DNA of 64,000 nt, taken from assembly GCA_910574455.1 (NCBI GenBank), contig CAJSYZ010000005.1, positions 5,456,001-5,520,000 on the forward strand, written 5' to 3'. This DNA is from Trichaptum fuscoviolaceum (taxonomy: Eukaryota; Basidiomycota; Agaricomycetes; Hymenochaetales; Trichaptaceae). The notes under the pieces were generated by a model. The model was not told the origin of the DNA and searched no databases. It saw nothing but the letters and a program-made list of their open reading frames with translations. The position numbers were made by a program, and so were the translations under genes. Positions 12,172 through 25,000 of this stretch are shown piece after piece. Each line of letters starts with the position of its first letter. Position 1 is the stretch's first letter.

Positions 12172-13113
12172 TGTAGAGGATCGAGTTTTTGGACCTCTTC
12201 TTCAAGTTGCTCACCACCGTTATAAGCCATCCTCGACCCTCGCTCCCGATTAGCAATGCCACTCTACTACCACCACAAGAGGGCAGACATGTACCTGAGG
12301 TACAAAAGTCAAGGAACTATGTAGTTTTCTGTGAGAACGGGCTGCTGGCAAAAGAAAACCGGTAACTTCTTGGGTGAAATATTAAGGGGGATAACAGGAA
12401 CAAATGACACTACTCGCGTACCTCCTTAGTAGCTCAAAGGCACTGTATGCACGAGACCTCATTATCTTGTACCTTTCACAATCGTGAGTTTAAATAGTTA
12501 AGGAAACAGCATGGTCTGGTAATGGCCTACTACAATGCGATGGTCACCAAATTGCACAAATTTAGGCACAATTTCCGAAAGGTGGGTCTCACACCCTCAT
12601 CGGAAAGTACTCCGAAGATGTTATATCACTTACAGAGCAGGTGTTTCAGCGTAACACTTGTGTCAGAGCGTACACACAAAGATCGCCAGACCGTGGCGTA
12701 TGAGGTAAAGATTGCGAAGGCTGCGTACCTAGCCCAAGTCACTTGAAGAGGGGACAATCTGCAGGAGTTAGATCCATCTAATTTAATCTTACAGAATACC
12801 AGAACAATCATACGGTTCACATGAAATCAATCACCTAGCCATCCCTATATGTACACACAATCTATCAGTTCCATAGCGGCTGCTTTCGGGATAAAGGCTG
12901 CCTGCTTAAACAATATCTAGTATAGATAATTGCCCTGTAAGTGGATAATTTGTTCATTGAGTCAGAGCAGGAAAAAAAGTGATAACGGACACACGAATAG
13001 TACTAATTGACCACCGTCTTGTACTCGAAAGACCGAGCGCTCACAATGACTCGCTATAAGGTGGCAAAGTGAAGTCGGTGTTTTTAAAAGTTCGCCCGCT
13101 ATTTCCCCCGGGA
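12172..13113. other. Intergenic, no gene seen
   Basis: Short frames only. It should include the promoter of the ricin-B-like gene (just above 12171) and the 3' UTR of the membrane-protein gene. Confidence 0.4.
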
Positions 13114-14771
13114 TTATGCATCTGGGGACCGATTCTCCTCGAGACCATCTCTACTATGCGGTCGACCAGTGACTCCAACTTGCAACGCAGGCAATGTAAC
13201 TCTCGTTCCCGATGCCCTTGACTGTGATGAAGATATGGATGGATTGGACGGCACCACGGAGTCCACTGACGTAGTTGCAGGCGGAGGCAGACGGGAAATA
13301 TATAGCATGGATTTCGACGGCCTGCCAATCGGTAAAGTGTCTGGCAAAAACTGCAGCTGCGAATTACTTGGTTGCCTCCCATGATACTCATCGACGAATG
13401 TCACAAAAGGGGTAACTTCTCCATCCACCTTCGAGGCATAGGTGCTGTTATTGATCTTCCGATTGTGCCCGAAGAGTGATTTTTTGAAGTAAAATATGAT
13501 CGAGGCTATCATCAGTACACCAAAGAGAGAAACGACAGGTCCGACAATCTTCCCGACATTTGAGGATTGATGCCTAATATGCTCCTTGTCAAAAATATAT
13601 CGTAATCCTCAGAAAAGAAGAGCACTTACAATTCAGGCCCTCCGGTGGGAGGTGTTGAGCTCTGTGTCGCAATAGAATCGTTGACCGGGTTGAACTGCGT
13701 AACTACAGCAGAGTTAAGAGAGAATGGTTGGCCGTCGCTCGAATCCGTCAAGGTCAATGCGTGTTGTAAGCCCTCATCTAATCCATCCTGATAAAACAGT
13801 AGGGTATTTCCGACTAACCACACCGATGAGCCGTTCAACACAGTCGGTTTCCCGTCCAGCGCCTACAACCGTTTCCCACATACTGATTAGCCAAGGTTTA
13901 CTATATTCGAGGGGTTAAAGACCATACCACTGTGTATAGGCCATGTCCAAACGTCGTCGACCCGTATACCGCAACCGACCTGCCTGTGAAGTTCAGGTGC
14001 ACAGATGCGCCCTGCTCTGAGGTCGTGTGGAAGGGTAGCTCGCTCTGCGTTGAGGGAACACCTGACGCGGTTTTGTTCGCCTGCCATGTACCGGTGTACA
14101 CAAAGCTGGTGTTTAGATTATCGTATGTAAAGGTGTTTGGAGATGAGAGCCTACAAAATCAGCAAAGTCAGCAAAGCTGGCTAAGAGCGCAACAAAGTGA
14201 GAAAGGAGCTCCCACGTGCTGTTCGCCACGGATGAAACGATGCCCCCGCTGAATGAGAGGACCTGCAGGTCATTCGTAGGCTGGGCGGTCAATGTGACAT
14301 TATGTAATTCAGGAGATAGGTCAACGATGGTGAACAACACGTCGCTCATTGCGGGAGAGCTAGAGTTGCTTGAGGTGGGAAGGATGCTGTTGTCCAGCGC
14401 AACTGTATATGTGCAGTTGCTCGTGCCCCGGAGCACTATTCCATTTCCTACGGGAGTTTTTTTCAATACAAATGCAAATTCTTAAGTGAGGATGCATACC
14501 GTAGAACGATAAAGAGACACTTGCACCAGGAGAGGAAGTCAGATGGAACGAATCTCCTGAAGGCGAAGAGCCCTTGTCGCTGTTGAAACCCGAGCCTGTA
14601 TACCAGGTCTGCCAACCAAGTCCAAGGCTGTTTCCGTCACCTATAGATAGAGAAAGTGTTGAAGTCAGCTAATATAATCATGTTTGAACCTAAAATCGCA
14701 CCGTAAGGTTTATACAAGAACATCGGACTTGAATCCGGAACAGTGACGTTCCATTGCACCACATTCGACAT
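13114..14771 (-). CDS. Single-pass membrane protein with paired beta-sandwich-like ectodomain, 452 aa
   Basis: Exons 14771-14702, 14640-14500, 14447-14216, 14150-13928, 13862-13630 and 13573-13114 (1359 nt). The N-terminal 300 residues hold two related strand-rich, N-glycosylation-rich segments (motifs like GDSFHLTSSPGASVSLSFYG and SVAVYGSTTFGHGLYTV, each followed by a Leu-Asp turn). This layout is common in basidiomycete surface proteins. A TM helix follows at about residues 308-328 (IVGPVVSLFGVLMIASIIF), then a basic stop-transfer (KKSLFGHNRK) and a Ser/Pro-rich cytoplasmic tail of about 120 residues. The visible start (MSNVVQWNVTVPD) gives no cleavable signal peptide. Either an upstream exon is missed or the helix itself directs insertion. 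Ligand unknown. Confidence 0.75.
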
Positions 14772-16213
14772 CCGCTAATGAGGAATATCGCGTATTAGAT
14801 GAAGGCTGGAGTTTTGTAAGCTGGAGCGATGAAATTCAAGAAAGGGAGAGGTGACAGGAGAGGGAGTAGAGGAAAACGAGGGGGAAGACTGATGCATTCA
14901 CGCCCGTGAGCGCATTCAGATATCGCCTACGACGTAAACAACCACCGGTCTCGTAGCCTTTCCGGTTTGAAAGCAGCCACTGGCAAGTGTAACGCCCGAC
15001 AGCATCAGATCAATGAAACATGTCCGCGCCCGCGCTATAACACCAGGAGCAATGTATGTATAAGGTTTTCCAGATAGAACAGAAGTACACATATCGCGAA
15101 CGACACAAGGGGTAACTTCCGAACACTTGCCGTCACAACACAAGCTTTCCGTAGTCCCAGCTTTAACAGGTTCATCAGTTTTCATTGCCCCCTGAGAAGA
15201 CTATAGGCACATATGTCTCTGCAGCTGCGCGCGTTGCCTCGCGAAGGCCCAAGGGATAATCGATCGAATAGATTCGAACCAAATGAAAGATCACGCGTAC
15301 GCATGCCGCTCGGATTGAGCGGCCACCTTCTTCGAGCGTCTCCGAGTCTCGTCTCCATTCGAACTCCAGAGATCACTCGGTTGCCGGTACCATATGACTA
15401 TACAGTCCCAAGGTTCGGAATCAGTTTTTTTTGCCCCCAATTTGCATAAGTTCAGCGCTCGGAGCCTACAGTGCCGCTCAGCCACCACTCGCAACCGACT
15501 CAGCGGCTAAGTAAGATAACCTGAGTACGCATTTGTTGTATTGGTTTTGTGAGTCGAAGTTCCCCTTTGTTACAGACGAGATTGTTGAGAATGCTGATAT
15601 AGCGATGTTGATGATATAATGGTGAGGGTAGAAGGGAAGAAGGAAGGGACTCGTTGAACACATTATGATCGACTCGGAAACTCCCGGTCTGACGCTTCGG
15701 TACAAGAGCTGACATTGGTCTATGTATAAACAATGTACTACAGAAGAAAAGTCTATACCGTACACAAGTCCTTGTGCCGATCATGTATATTATCTATTGA
15801 ATGATAGTAAATAGAGTACAATGTCTGCATCGAGAAATCAGACTGCGAGAACCTGTTATTAGTGCCTTGCTTCCTCTCCTTCCCTTGCATCTATCCCAAG
15901 TCTGCCCACTCGCAACGAACGGACCCCCTAATAACATTTCTAAGTTTCAATCAACATGTCCCATCTGACCCTGAGCCTACAATCGCCGCAGATATAGAGC
16001 ACCGAGAACTCCTGAAAAGTTCTCCCGTCGGTCCGTCAAAGTCCCCGGCAATCAAAAATAAGAAGAAGACAAGGTTCTTCGATAATGCGCGTTCGCTCTA
16101 ATGACCCACACGACGCATCTCAGACCTTGAACTCAACAACTCACAAGACCCCCCAAGTTCTCCTCTCTGTATCGCTTTCCGTCGCATCCAAGTTGATCAA
16201 GATAACCGATAGC
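14772..16213. other. Intergenic, no confident gene
   Basis: Holds the CT-rich leader of the membrane-protein gene (about 14772-14880). A cysteine-containing open frame on the minus strand (about 15185-14916) has no family resemblance or splice support. The rest, to 16213, shows nothing recognisable. Confidence 0.4.
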
Positions 16214-17446
16214 TCACTTCTTCTCGGTCGTGCGCTTCTTTCCGGGCACAGCGAGCCAGCTTAGAGCGATGAGGAAACGGATGCCCGTCCCTACACCAAA
16301 TGTGCCTGCATCACCGATTTGGTCGATCAGTGCGCGCCCGACGAATCCACCAACAAATAATGCTAGGACAGCGATCAGCCTGTGGTCCCGCGTCTTGACG
16401 AAGCCCGTGCGGAAGAGCTTTGGGTCGGAGAGAAGCTCGCACCAGACGGTGGTTAACACGACTATCGAAGTCAAAATCAGAGAATAGATTAGATGGATTA
16501 AGGGAGTTAAATACCGGTAGTCGCAAACTGCGAGTTCACCCGCTTGCCCATAATACCTTGCAAACCAATGCTCGCACTCGCGAAACCAAGAGCGATGAAA
16601 CTCAGTGCGTTCGTCCACGCCGGGTCGCCTCTCACCTCCGCAATGGCGCCCTCGTTGCTCTTCCATATAGTAAGCGCTGCGGCCATCGTGAAAAGTGTCT
16701 GGATGAGCGTGCCGAGGATGAGCCACAGACGCTTGTTGTTGCCGATTTTGTCGCCGATTCGCCCCAGGGATGCGCCTCCTAGGAAGGTGATGAGCGAGAC
16801 GAGAGCCTGTCGATCCGCCATGTGGAAGGAGAAGTCGGTGTTACCTGGAGAGAAGAGGCGGGCGAGTGCGAGTGCGAGCTTGTGAACGGGAAGCCGGTCA
16901 GACTGTGTGTCGGACAGACAAATGGAAGCCGCAACTTACCTGCACAGTGTTACCAGTCTGGAACCCACACCAGACGAAGATAGCGGTGAAAGAAATCGCA
17001 TCGCTGGAGGAAGGTATTAGCATTTATCACGATAAGGTAGCTCAAATTTCGAAAATCTCAAAGGCGAAGAAGAATTGCCGAAGCTCATGTATGCGACACC
17101 CAGCACAGAAGCAATGCCTGCCTCAATTTGCAAGGCCGATATTGATACCAAAATAGTTTCATTTCGAGTTCTCCATTCCTCTATTCCACTGAGCTCTATC
17201 TCATATCAAAATGACTCACATGAAACCGGTCATAAAGCAGAACGCAGATAGTGGCAGAGTTGACAGGGTCGGTTCAACATCCTCCAATACATAAGCTTTG
17301 AAGTTGTCCCAGCTCGACCACGGAGCACCGCTCTTGAATTCCCTCGAGAGGGCGGGCGGGGGTAGTGTCGGCTGGCTCGCCATCTTCGGGTTCACATAGC
17401 CACCGTTGTGGTCGAGAGTGGATTCTGTTGACATGCCCGCCGACAT
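16214..17446 (-). CDS. DUF1275 (YoaK-family) integral membrane protein, 300 aa
   Basis: Exons 17446-17220, 17003-16940, 16878-16515 and 16461-16214 (903 nt). After a hydrophilic N-terminus of about 50 residues come the family's landmarks: LPLSAFCFMTGFIDAISF, the VWCGFQTGNTVQLALALARL motif and a RQALVSLITFLGGASLGRIGD helix. Further helices follow (ALSFIALGFASASIGLQGIMG, LIAVLALFVGGFVGRALID, IRFLIALSWLAVP), then a lysine-rich end. The length fits fungal members. DUF1275 proteins are predicted transporters or membrane proteins of unknown substrate. The first intron (216 nt) is longer than its neighbours and could hide a further small exon, although frame and motif continuity are complete without one. 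Confidence 0.85.
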
Positions 17447-19177
17447 GTTGGACGCTTATCGCACGACGACGGAGAAGAAGGGAAGGGAGGGGCTGTGGGC
17501 AGCTGGAGTTGGGAGTTCAGACCATGGGCAAGTTTATCACAGATTTGCGGGACTTGGCATGTTTTTTCCTTTTCGCTCCCCAAACTCTCGCGACATCATT
17601 TACAACGCTCTATCCCCGATGCCGTCAGCCATTCCCACGTTTATGTCCGCCTCTGTCTGTGTTTTGTTCGTTCATAACTTGCTCTCAACGCCCATCTCGT
17701 TCTTCGGCTTTCACTCTCATTCTTCTCGCAACAAACTGTAGCTTTTCTCTGCATTTTCTAAGATATTTTGAACGCCCCTGAAATGATGAAAATGGTTGAC
17801 GCCCGGTTAAACCCGAACTTGGCCTTCCGCTCAAACGGCGTCTCCGCCCAATCGCATGCCTCGGTCATTGGTACCGAAGATGCGCTGGGCGGTGGACCGC
17901 CTTGGACCCACTGCCTTTGGCAGTAAATTAGTACAATGCTTACCGGACATACTCAAGCGGCTGCCCAGACTCTATCCTTTGACACTTGGCACTAAGACGT
18001 GTGAAGAACTCTGGGCGAGGCTACCACGGACGTGCTGAGGGTGAGCTTTAGAATCATCAGTCACTAAAGGCATTTATTGATGGTATGATCAGGAAAATTT
18101 GCGTTGATTTCACCGTCAGAACACTGCGAGGTCTGCCGCTAGGCTCAAACATGATGGTATCGACCAAACATCAGTCGCTATATGTCTATTAGTGAACAGA
18201 TCAAACGTCGCCAATTTTCCCGTGATCCGCGATATTCTACCCAACTTTGACGCTCATAAGCGGTCTCTTTTACTTTCGCTCAGCTACTGCATCTCTGAGC
18301 CATCAAGTTACAATAACGGACTCCAAACGCCTCCTCTCAACATCTTTCGCGGATATCACCTGACCAGTCAACCAACAATCAATTCTGGCCAAACATCTAT
18401 CTAGAAAGGAGCTACTAAGCTGTTCTATCTCTCGGTCTGGGCCCCCAGACGAAACGTCACCACTGGCAACCAGCCGTCATTTATGCATGCTAGGAGTCTG
18501 CCTTCGCACTTTGTCCGCTCTCGTCGCAAATCCGTTCATTCCAGGATCCGCATATCACCAGGTGGATGCAGTGGCCATAACATACGCGGAAGGTGGCATG
18601 GAAGCACCAATGTTTTTCTTGAAGCTCGACTCAATAACCACGTTCATCGGAGCGTTTAGGAGCCTGTTCATGTGCTGTACAATTATAGGTCACGTACGTA
18701 TAATAGTTTGAGTCCAATCAAAAGGGGCTCAGTGCGGTGTTAAAACGTTTCTTGGTCAATGTCTTGGTATCGTTCTTTCTTTCGTAACTTCATCTTATCT
18801 GCTTCAATGTAAGCCTAAAGGAGATCATCTCGATTCGATATATAGAACAAAGATCCATATCAGCTTTCCGATGTTGTTTTTATATTAATTACCAGTACGT
18901 ATTAAAAAGTGTTTTATTCTAACCTGTATGGATATTCTACTGACCCTGTCGTTGTATACTTACTGCACACAACCGGTCGGAACATGAACTACCGCCTCCC
19001 AAACTGATAGCTTCGGTTCAAGGTACAAGACAGACTGTCAAGTAGACAATGACTTACTACGGAAGTATGCATCGTAGACAAGCGCACGTTTCCCTATTTC
19101 TTCAGCATCTCCTAGAAGCTATTCTGCAATGTAAACATGCTTTAAGTATCAAATTAATTGAATATACTGTACAAATC
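17447..19177. other. Intergenic, no gene seen
   Basis: Promoter side of the DUF1275 gene (CT-rich to about 17760), then AT-rich DNA with scattered stops in all frames. No repeat, RNA or protein similarity was recognised. Confidence 0.4.
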
Positions 19178-21060
19178 CTAAGCTACCTGAATTGGTTGAT
19201 CTGTACATTCTGCCATCCGCTCGTACTGAATGTCATTAATGTCACCTTCGAAATTTGTCGATAAGTAGCTACTATTACTGCTTCGCGCCGGGTTTTCCCG
19301 TCTATCGTATCTTATCGAGGTAAGATTATAGGATGACCCGCTCCGAGTCTCCGTACTCGTTCCTGACGCACGCAAGTGTAGGACAATGCGCGCCGATAAG
19401 TTCGAATTGAGAACACGCTGAGGTCTGTAATAAAGTGCATAAATTGGCACCGTGCAATATGAGATCAAAATTAACAGTTGTCATACGTGATGAGATTTAT
19501 CTTTGCTTAGGGTCAGCTGGCTAAGCCACTGAACTACAGATAATGACTTACTGGAGAACGTAGTAGGAAGGCGATATTTAGAATTGAGCTTGCTTCACAG
19601 ATTATTAATGGGTTGCATAGAGATGGCAGTAGGGATCAACTGACCAAGTGAAACCGTAAAGTATATTAGACCTACTTCCATTAGACCAAAGGAGCATTGT
19701 GTAGTTGCGATACATACTCACCATCTCTGTAGAAAACGTAGAGTAGCGACATTTTCGGAACTTGTAACAAGGGTGATTGTGATTTCTTAAGTACGGAGAC
19801 TATTCATCACTGAGGCGGCTTGAACTAACCTCGAGTTCCTATTTTAAATATCGTAAAGGCTACCACAACTGAGTTTAGCCATAGATCATCAATAAAAGAT
19901 TATCTGTGAATCACATCATATACTCACCAACTTCATATAAGGCAAGTAGTAAGAAGCTAATCCAATCTTTTTCGAGGCCTTGCACCTGTAGACAAGGAGA
20001 AAACTGCGGAATAGGTGATTGAACAACTGTTCAAAGGAACAATGTTGATTAAAGTGCAGACAAATGGGAGGAGAGGAAGAGCTGAGAGTTCTGAACGTAC
20101 ATGTGGTGCCATTGATGTTGAATACAGCTATCGTAACAATGCTACTTATGATAACGGCCTTGAAAGATTTGACTCAGAGTTGGTTAACATGTATGTATTA
20201 ATCATCACTTACAAGGCTAATGGTGAGCAACAGGAATCGCTTTATACGAGAATCTCGCCGGTACAGAGCGAACATGCGGAGAGCCATGATCGCTGTTAAA
20301 TAATATGGCCAGCGATGAGAATTAACTGGACGACAAGCACGTAAGGAGCCATACACTCAGAAACTGCGAGCCCCAGAAGTATAAGCCCTGCCCATCTGTT
20401 TAGCAATAATGCACAGATGTGATACAAGCAAGGTGACTCACAGGACTGAGAAGCGCGTAGACGACCACAAGCCTAGAATATCATTATGATGCTTCTCAGA
20501 ACATGACTCTCTGAACAGGAAGAATTCTACGTACTTTAGGGCTTAACTTTGGATAAAGGTCATCTTAGGTATACACGTTCATGAACACAGAGGGCAAATC
20601 AAAGAATGGACAACGTACAGACCAGCCCAATCAATCCGTCGGTAAACCCCATATATCGAGTGGCGAAATACAACACTTTCACGACTCCCCAATCTGAGTT
20701 CCAAATATAACGAACCTAGTAATGCCAAGTAGAATGTTGGTCAAACATGGTAAGGGTTTCTCTTCATGAAATGATCAAGACCTCGTCGGGGAATGTAACG
20801 AAGCAATCATGAACCTGTATTGCCGGATTTCAGGAAAATCACTATCCCCTGAAATAGAGTGAAGCTTACATATAAAGTGAATGCAGAGACTAGATCGGAA
20901 GTTCAGTAACGTTGTGGTTAAACAAAAGACACAATTCACCATCTAGATACTGTTATAATTGGTTCAATAGTATGTCAGTAGCGGATTTGCGAGGTTAGAA
21001 ACAAACAGTTACCATTGACAACTGATTGTTAGAAACGAAAGTCACTAGTCCCGAATCCAT
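19178..21060 (-). CDS. DUF6533-type multi-pass membrane protein, intron-rich
   Basis: No frame is long, but splicing small exons on the minus strand rebuilds the family. One exon gives DCFVTFPDE, joined to VRYIWNSDWGVVKVLYFATR around 20770-20620, the hallmark of DUF6533. Later exons give WAGLILLGLAVSECMAPYVL and VVQLILIA (about 20395-20300), DWISFLLLALYEV (about 19985-19928), VVVAFTIFKIGTR, MSLLYVFYRDG (about 19730), VGLIYFTVSL and SSILNIAFLLRSP. The end is LSARIVLHLRAS plus a Ser/Arg-rich cytoplasmic tail. About a dozen exons are needed. The start at 21060 (MDSGLVTFVSNNQ) is likely, but the two exons between it and DCFVTF are unresolved. Function unknown; the family is expanded in Agaricomycetes. 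Confidence 0.7.
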
Positions 21061-22058
21061 AGTATGAGAGGACTCAGTGAGCGCTACTAAGCAGGGGAGG
21101 GCAAACGTATGTATCCACTGCCAGTGGGTTCAACCTGCCTTCATTATTCAGAGGGTTTTGACTCTTATACACTTTCTGGAGATGGCGGTGAACGCGGGGG
21201 AAAAAGTAGAGTCACTCGACTGCGGAAGTAAATCAAGCCGCTGTCTTTGATGCCAGTGGAAGAAGGGCGTCCAAAATGGCTGTACAGTGACTTTAATTTT
21301 GGGAGGCGCTCGAGGTACGCACGCATTCGCTGTTCGCATCGAAAGGACAGGTGTGAGACAGGCAGATATATTGGAAGGAGTAAGAATGTGGTTGATCAAT
21401 GATGGCAGATGCGGCACTGGCACGTGTCTTGCAATGACTCATCGGACGTCAACTACATCAGGGAATCTTCTTTTTCACTTAAGGTTACTTAAACGGTCTG
21501 AAATTTACTGAAGCCCTGGGAAGTGAAATTCTACTGATTTACTGATTTCAGGCATGTGGTTTCATTATTCAGGAAGGGGCCTGCTGAAATCAGTGCCGTC
21601 GACTTAAATCAGTACTTCAGGCATTCAGTCTTCAGCATTCAAGCATATCAGAAGTTTTTTTCTGGCATTCGAATTGCAGTGCTCAAGTGTATAAGTTTGT
21701 AAGGGGTTCAGTAGTTCATTCCATAAGTAATTCATCATTTAATCATATAAGCAGACTTTTTTGTCTGTCGGTTTGCAGTACTCAAGCGTGTAAGTGCGTA
21801 AGAGGTTCCAGAATTACTTCATTTCCACAAGTAATTTAAGACAATAAGTAGAAATCAGTGCATCAGTGTCACGGTCCCTCAGTAGCTACACCACGGCATC
21901 CTGAACCAGATTGTATTTTGCCACTTCTGCCTCGCTGGCAGGCTGTTCCTCGGCATATTCAGAGAACGAATGCCACTGCAAGTTGATGGTAGTAAGAGCT
22001 TGAATACAGTGGCGGGGTGATGGGTCAAAGCCGAAGCTCACCAGAGATCGACCTGCTC
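21061..22058. repeat. Intergenic with degenerate direct repeats
   Basis: Contains two imperfect direct repeats of about 85 nt (about 21655-21740 and 21757-21840; shared core TTGCAGTRCTCAAG, then a GTAAG-rich stretch and ATAAGTAATT). Just left (about 21525-21650) is a run of ACTGATT/TTCAGGCATT words. No coding potential. It sits immediately downstream of gene AB. Confidence 0.5.
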
Positions 22059-25000
22059 TTAAAAGTCTGCGCCGTCCGTAGCCGAATCCCATAATGAACC
22101 CTCGTCCTCCTCGCGATCGCCCTCACCTTCCCAGTCCTCTCTGCCTGCGTCATTCTCCTCGCCCTCAAAACCTCCACTGCGTCCATAACCCACGCTGAAA
22201 TTCTCGTCCGCATCCTTGTTCTCATCCTGATCCTGATCCTTGTCCTCCTCCTGATCCTTGTCCTCGACCTCGTCTCCCTCGCCAAGCACACTCTCGTCCT
22301 CCATATCGTCTTCCCTATCCTTGAAATCCTCGACTTCTTCGCCGTCATTATCCTTATCCTCCTTGCACTTACTACTTCTAGTAGCGCCCTCGCCATATGT
22401 ATACTCGCCGCTCGCATCCGCGTCTCCAACGTCAAGATACAGGGAGAAATCCCTGCCAGTGACACCCGATCCAACAAGTTCGGTGTTCTTTCCCGCACTA
22501 AAATCTTCAATGGAATTGTAAGCTGCTAGGCGGGATCGGACCTTCTCCCAGTTTGATTCAGTAAAAAACGAGGAATTCGACAATAAGTTAACATAGTCGT
22601 CCGTATGAGGCTGCCACAGAGCACTGGTGAAGTACCACTCAGCGCCACCAAACTCTTCTTTGATCTTTTGCAACCGGGCCACTTGCTTGTCGATTGCAAC
22701 CTTGACCTGTTCATGAGAAATTCAGCGAATAAAGCCACTATAAGAACTGAAGTAGATAGATACCGCGGTTGCCGCAAGAGCGAGGGCACCGATAGGCTTT
22801 CCTATTGTGTTTTTATCCAGTACTTTATGCCGACCCAGGGCCAAGACTAGGTGTACGGACAACACTGAGATTACAAGATCAGAGCAGAACAACCCTTGCT
22901 TCTGTACTTTCAGAGTCAATGCAGGGATACGAAGGGTGACATGGGGCAAATTTTTACATACCTTATCCATACTATGCCAGCTTTCCCAGAGGAATGGTTC
23001 AGCTTTCTTCTTGTCGACCATCGTCTGCAACATCTTCACAATTTCTTCGGTCTCCACCGACTTAGAACGCTCGTTGCCGACGAAACTCGAAATTGATTGT
23101 TCGGCTTTCTCGAACAATTTCTTGCGCCAACTATCAGAGCATCTCTGGGCTGCCTACAGGGCAGATCATACTTGATTCAAAATGGCCGATGAAAGACAAT
23201 AAGGGATGACTCAACTAAAGAACAGATGTCGGCCAATTGCGTGTCGTAACTAAGTTCGACAGAATCAAACACCTTCCCCCACAAGGCTCCGATGGACTTA
23301 TTGTCCGGGTTTTGCCATGGAGTTGTGGACTTTCCAACTGCGCGATACAGCGAAGGCAGAAGAATGTGAGTCCAGCCTGCCTGAGTTCCGGGAGGGAGAC
23401 ACTGATTCGTTGCCCTTTTTTTGCCGGGAGCGCGGGATCCCTCCCTTCCGATACTATTTCTATCCTTGTCCTCAAGCCCTACAGATGTCTGCATTTCTGC
23501 AAGTTAGTGGATGTATATCATAGACATGATTTGATTAACGCACAGAGCTAGTAGTCCGAGAGACTTTGCGATGACCAAGATGAGCCTTGGTTGCAAGCAC
23601 TTCGGGTTCAGGACTGATGGATACTGTCGTCATCGCAGGTGATTGTGCTCGTGGTGTTAGCGACACCTCACAACCACTTGCCTGTTAAAGGAGCCTTGAA
23701 TTAGTACACGAATCAATTGCAGCAATTAGCTCACACTTGCAATATGTTGCGCATGAGCCGCCAGAGACCTCTTCAAATTGCGAATAGAAGTAGAAGATTT
23801 CATCTGTAGCAATTAGAGGAATTGTTACCAAGAAAAGCTCGAAGAGAATTGAATACCAGTATATCAGCCTGAGAATGACTGTCTTGCAGTTTACTCTTGT
23901 TACTAGTAGTGAGGTTCAAATCCTTGTTGCTTAATCAGAAATGATATGAAATGGAGATTAGAAGGATTAACACTAACTGTCGAGGCAGCCTGTGATGACG
24001 GCTTCTTCATATACACGTTCATGCTAGTCTGTTTTAGATAGTAAGGAAGTGATCTGAATATTGGGTGGAAATGCAAGAATTACCACGGCATGCGAGTTAG
24101 AGTCCGGCGGTGACTTCCTCTTCTTATTATTCGCGATCATGCTGTCCTACAATAAGCAAAGCTTAGTAGACGACCAGATCCTTGCCAAAGAAAGGGGTGC
24201 AGAAAGTTGTCCTATTGAGTGTCGATGCCTACACATACCTGCATCTGCAGATACAACGCCGGCGATTGCTCTCTATGTCCATCGACAGTAATACCCTCCT
24301 GACGAGATGACAGGTGAGTAGTGAGGGGGTAAAAGCAGAATAAACTTACCGTTACATCAAGCTGGGAGTTGGCGATTCTCTGCATTTTCGCGCCCTATTC
24401 AGAGTACGGTTTGGTAAGTAATGAAGTAAAGATATGTCGACGCCGAAGGACACAAGAAAGTCCGGCACCAGATCCATGCTTTGATGTGAAACACTCACCT
24501 GAACGGCCGATTGTCTCCTGATATTCTTCTTCTCCAGAGCACAAAGAAGGAAGGATAAGTAGCGCGAACGAAGCAAGACATTATGATGCCACTTACCAAC
24601 GTTGTAGGAGCCTGCAAGTCGGAGAGAGTGTCGCGGGATAGCTTCCTTTTCTTCGATTTATTGCTGGCTCCATCCTGATACGATACAGAAACATTGTTAA
24701 TTAGCCATCGTTGTGCATGGGACTCCACCGATGCATAGTCTCTGTGAATCGAACAATTTCTTTGAACTTTAAGCGGCACTCACATTGGCTTGGGGCGGTA
24801 TTGTAAGTCTCTCCGCGTCCTAATTAAACGCACAATCAAAATATTAAGATTTCATCTGCCAGTCTAATGAATGCTTTAACCAACTCACATTATCAGTGTC
24901 GGAGTCAACAAGATGTGCCGTCTGTCGCTCGCTCGCAAAGCTATTCTTTACACCTTGAAAACTCGTGAGGGTTACTGTCTCTCCTTCATCCTCCCAAGGA

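Noticed and set aside
14916..15185. Cysteine-containing minus-strand open frame of 89 codons upstream of the membrane-protein gene
   Set aside because: No signal peptide, family resemblance or splice connection to the neighbouring gene; likely chance.
15240..15310. Possible tRNA (TTCGAAC box on the minus strand)
   Set aside because: The sequence around the box does not form a T-stem, and no matching D-arm, anticodon stem or acceptor stem could be laid out.
22258..22521. Ser/Leu-rich plus-strand frame
   Set aside because: It is the complement of the Asp/Glu-rich tail of gene AB; low-complexity shadow.
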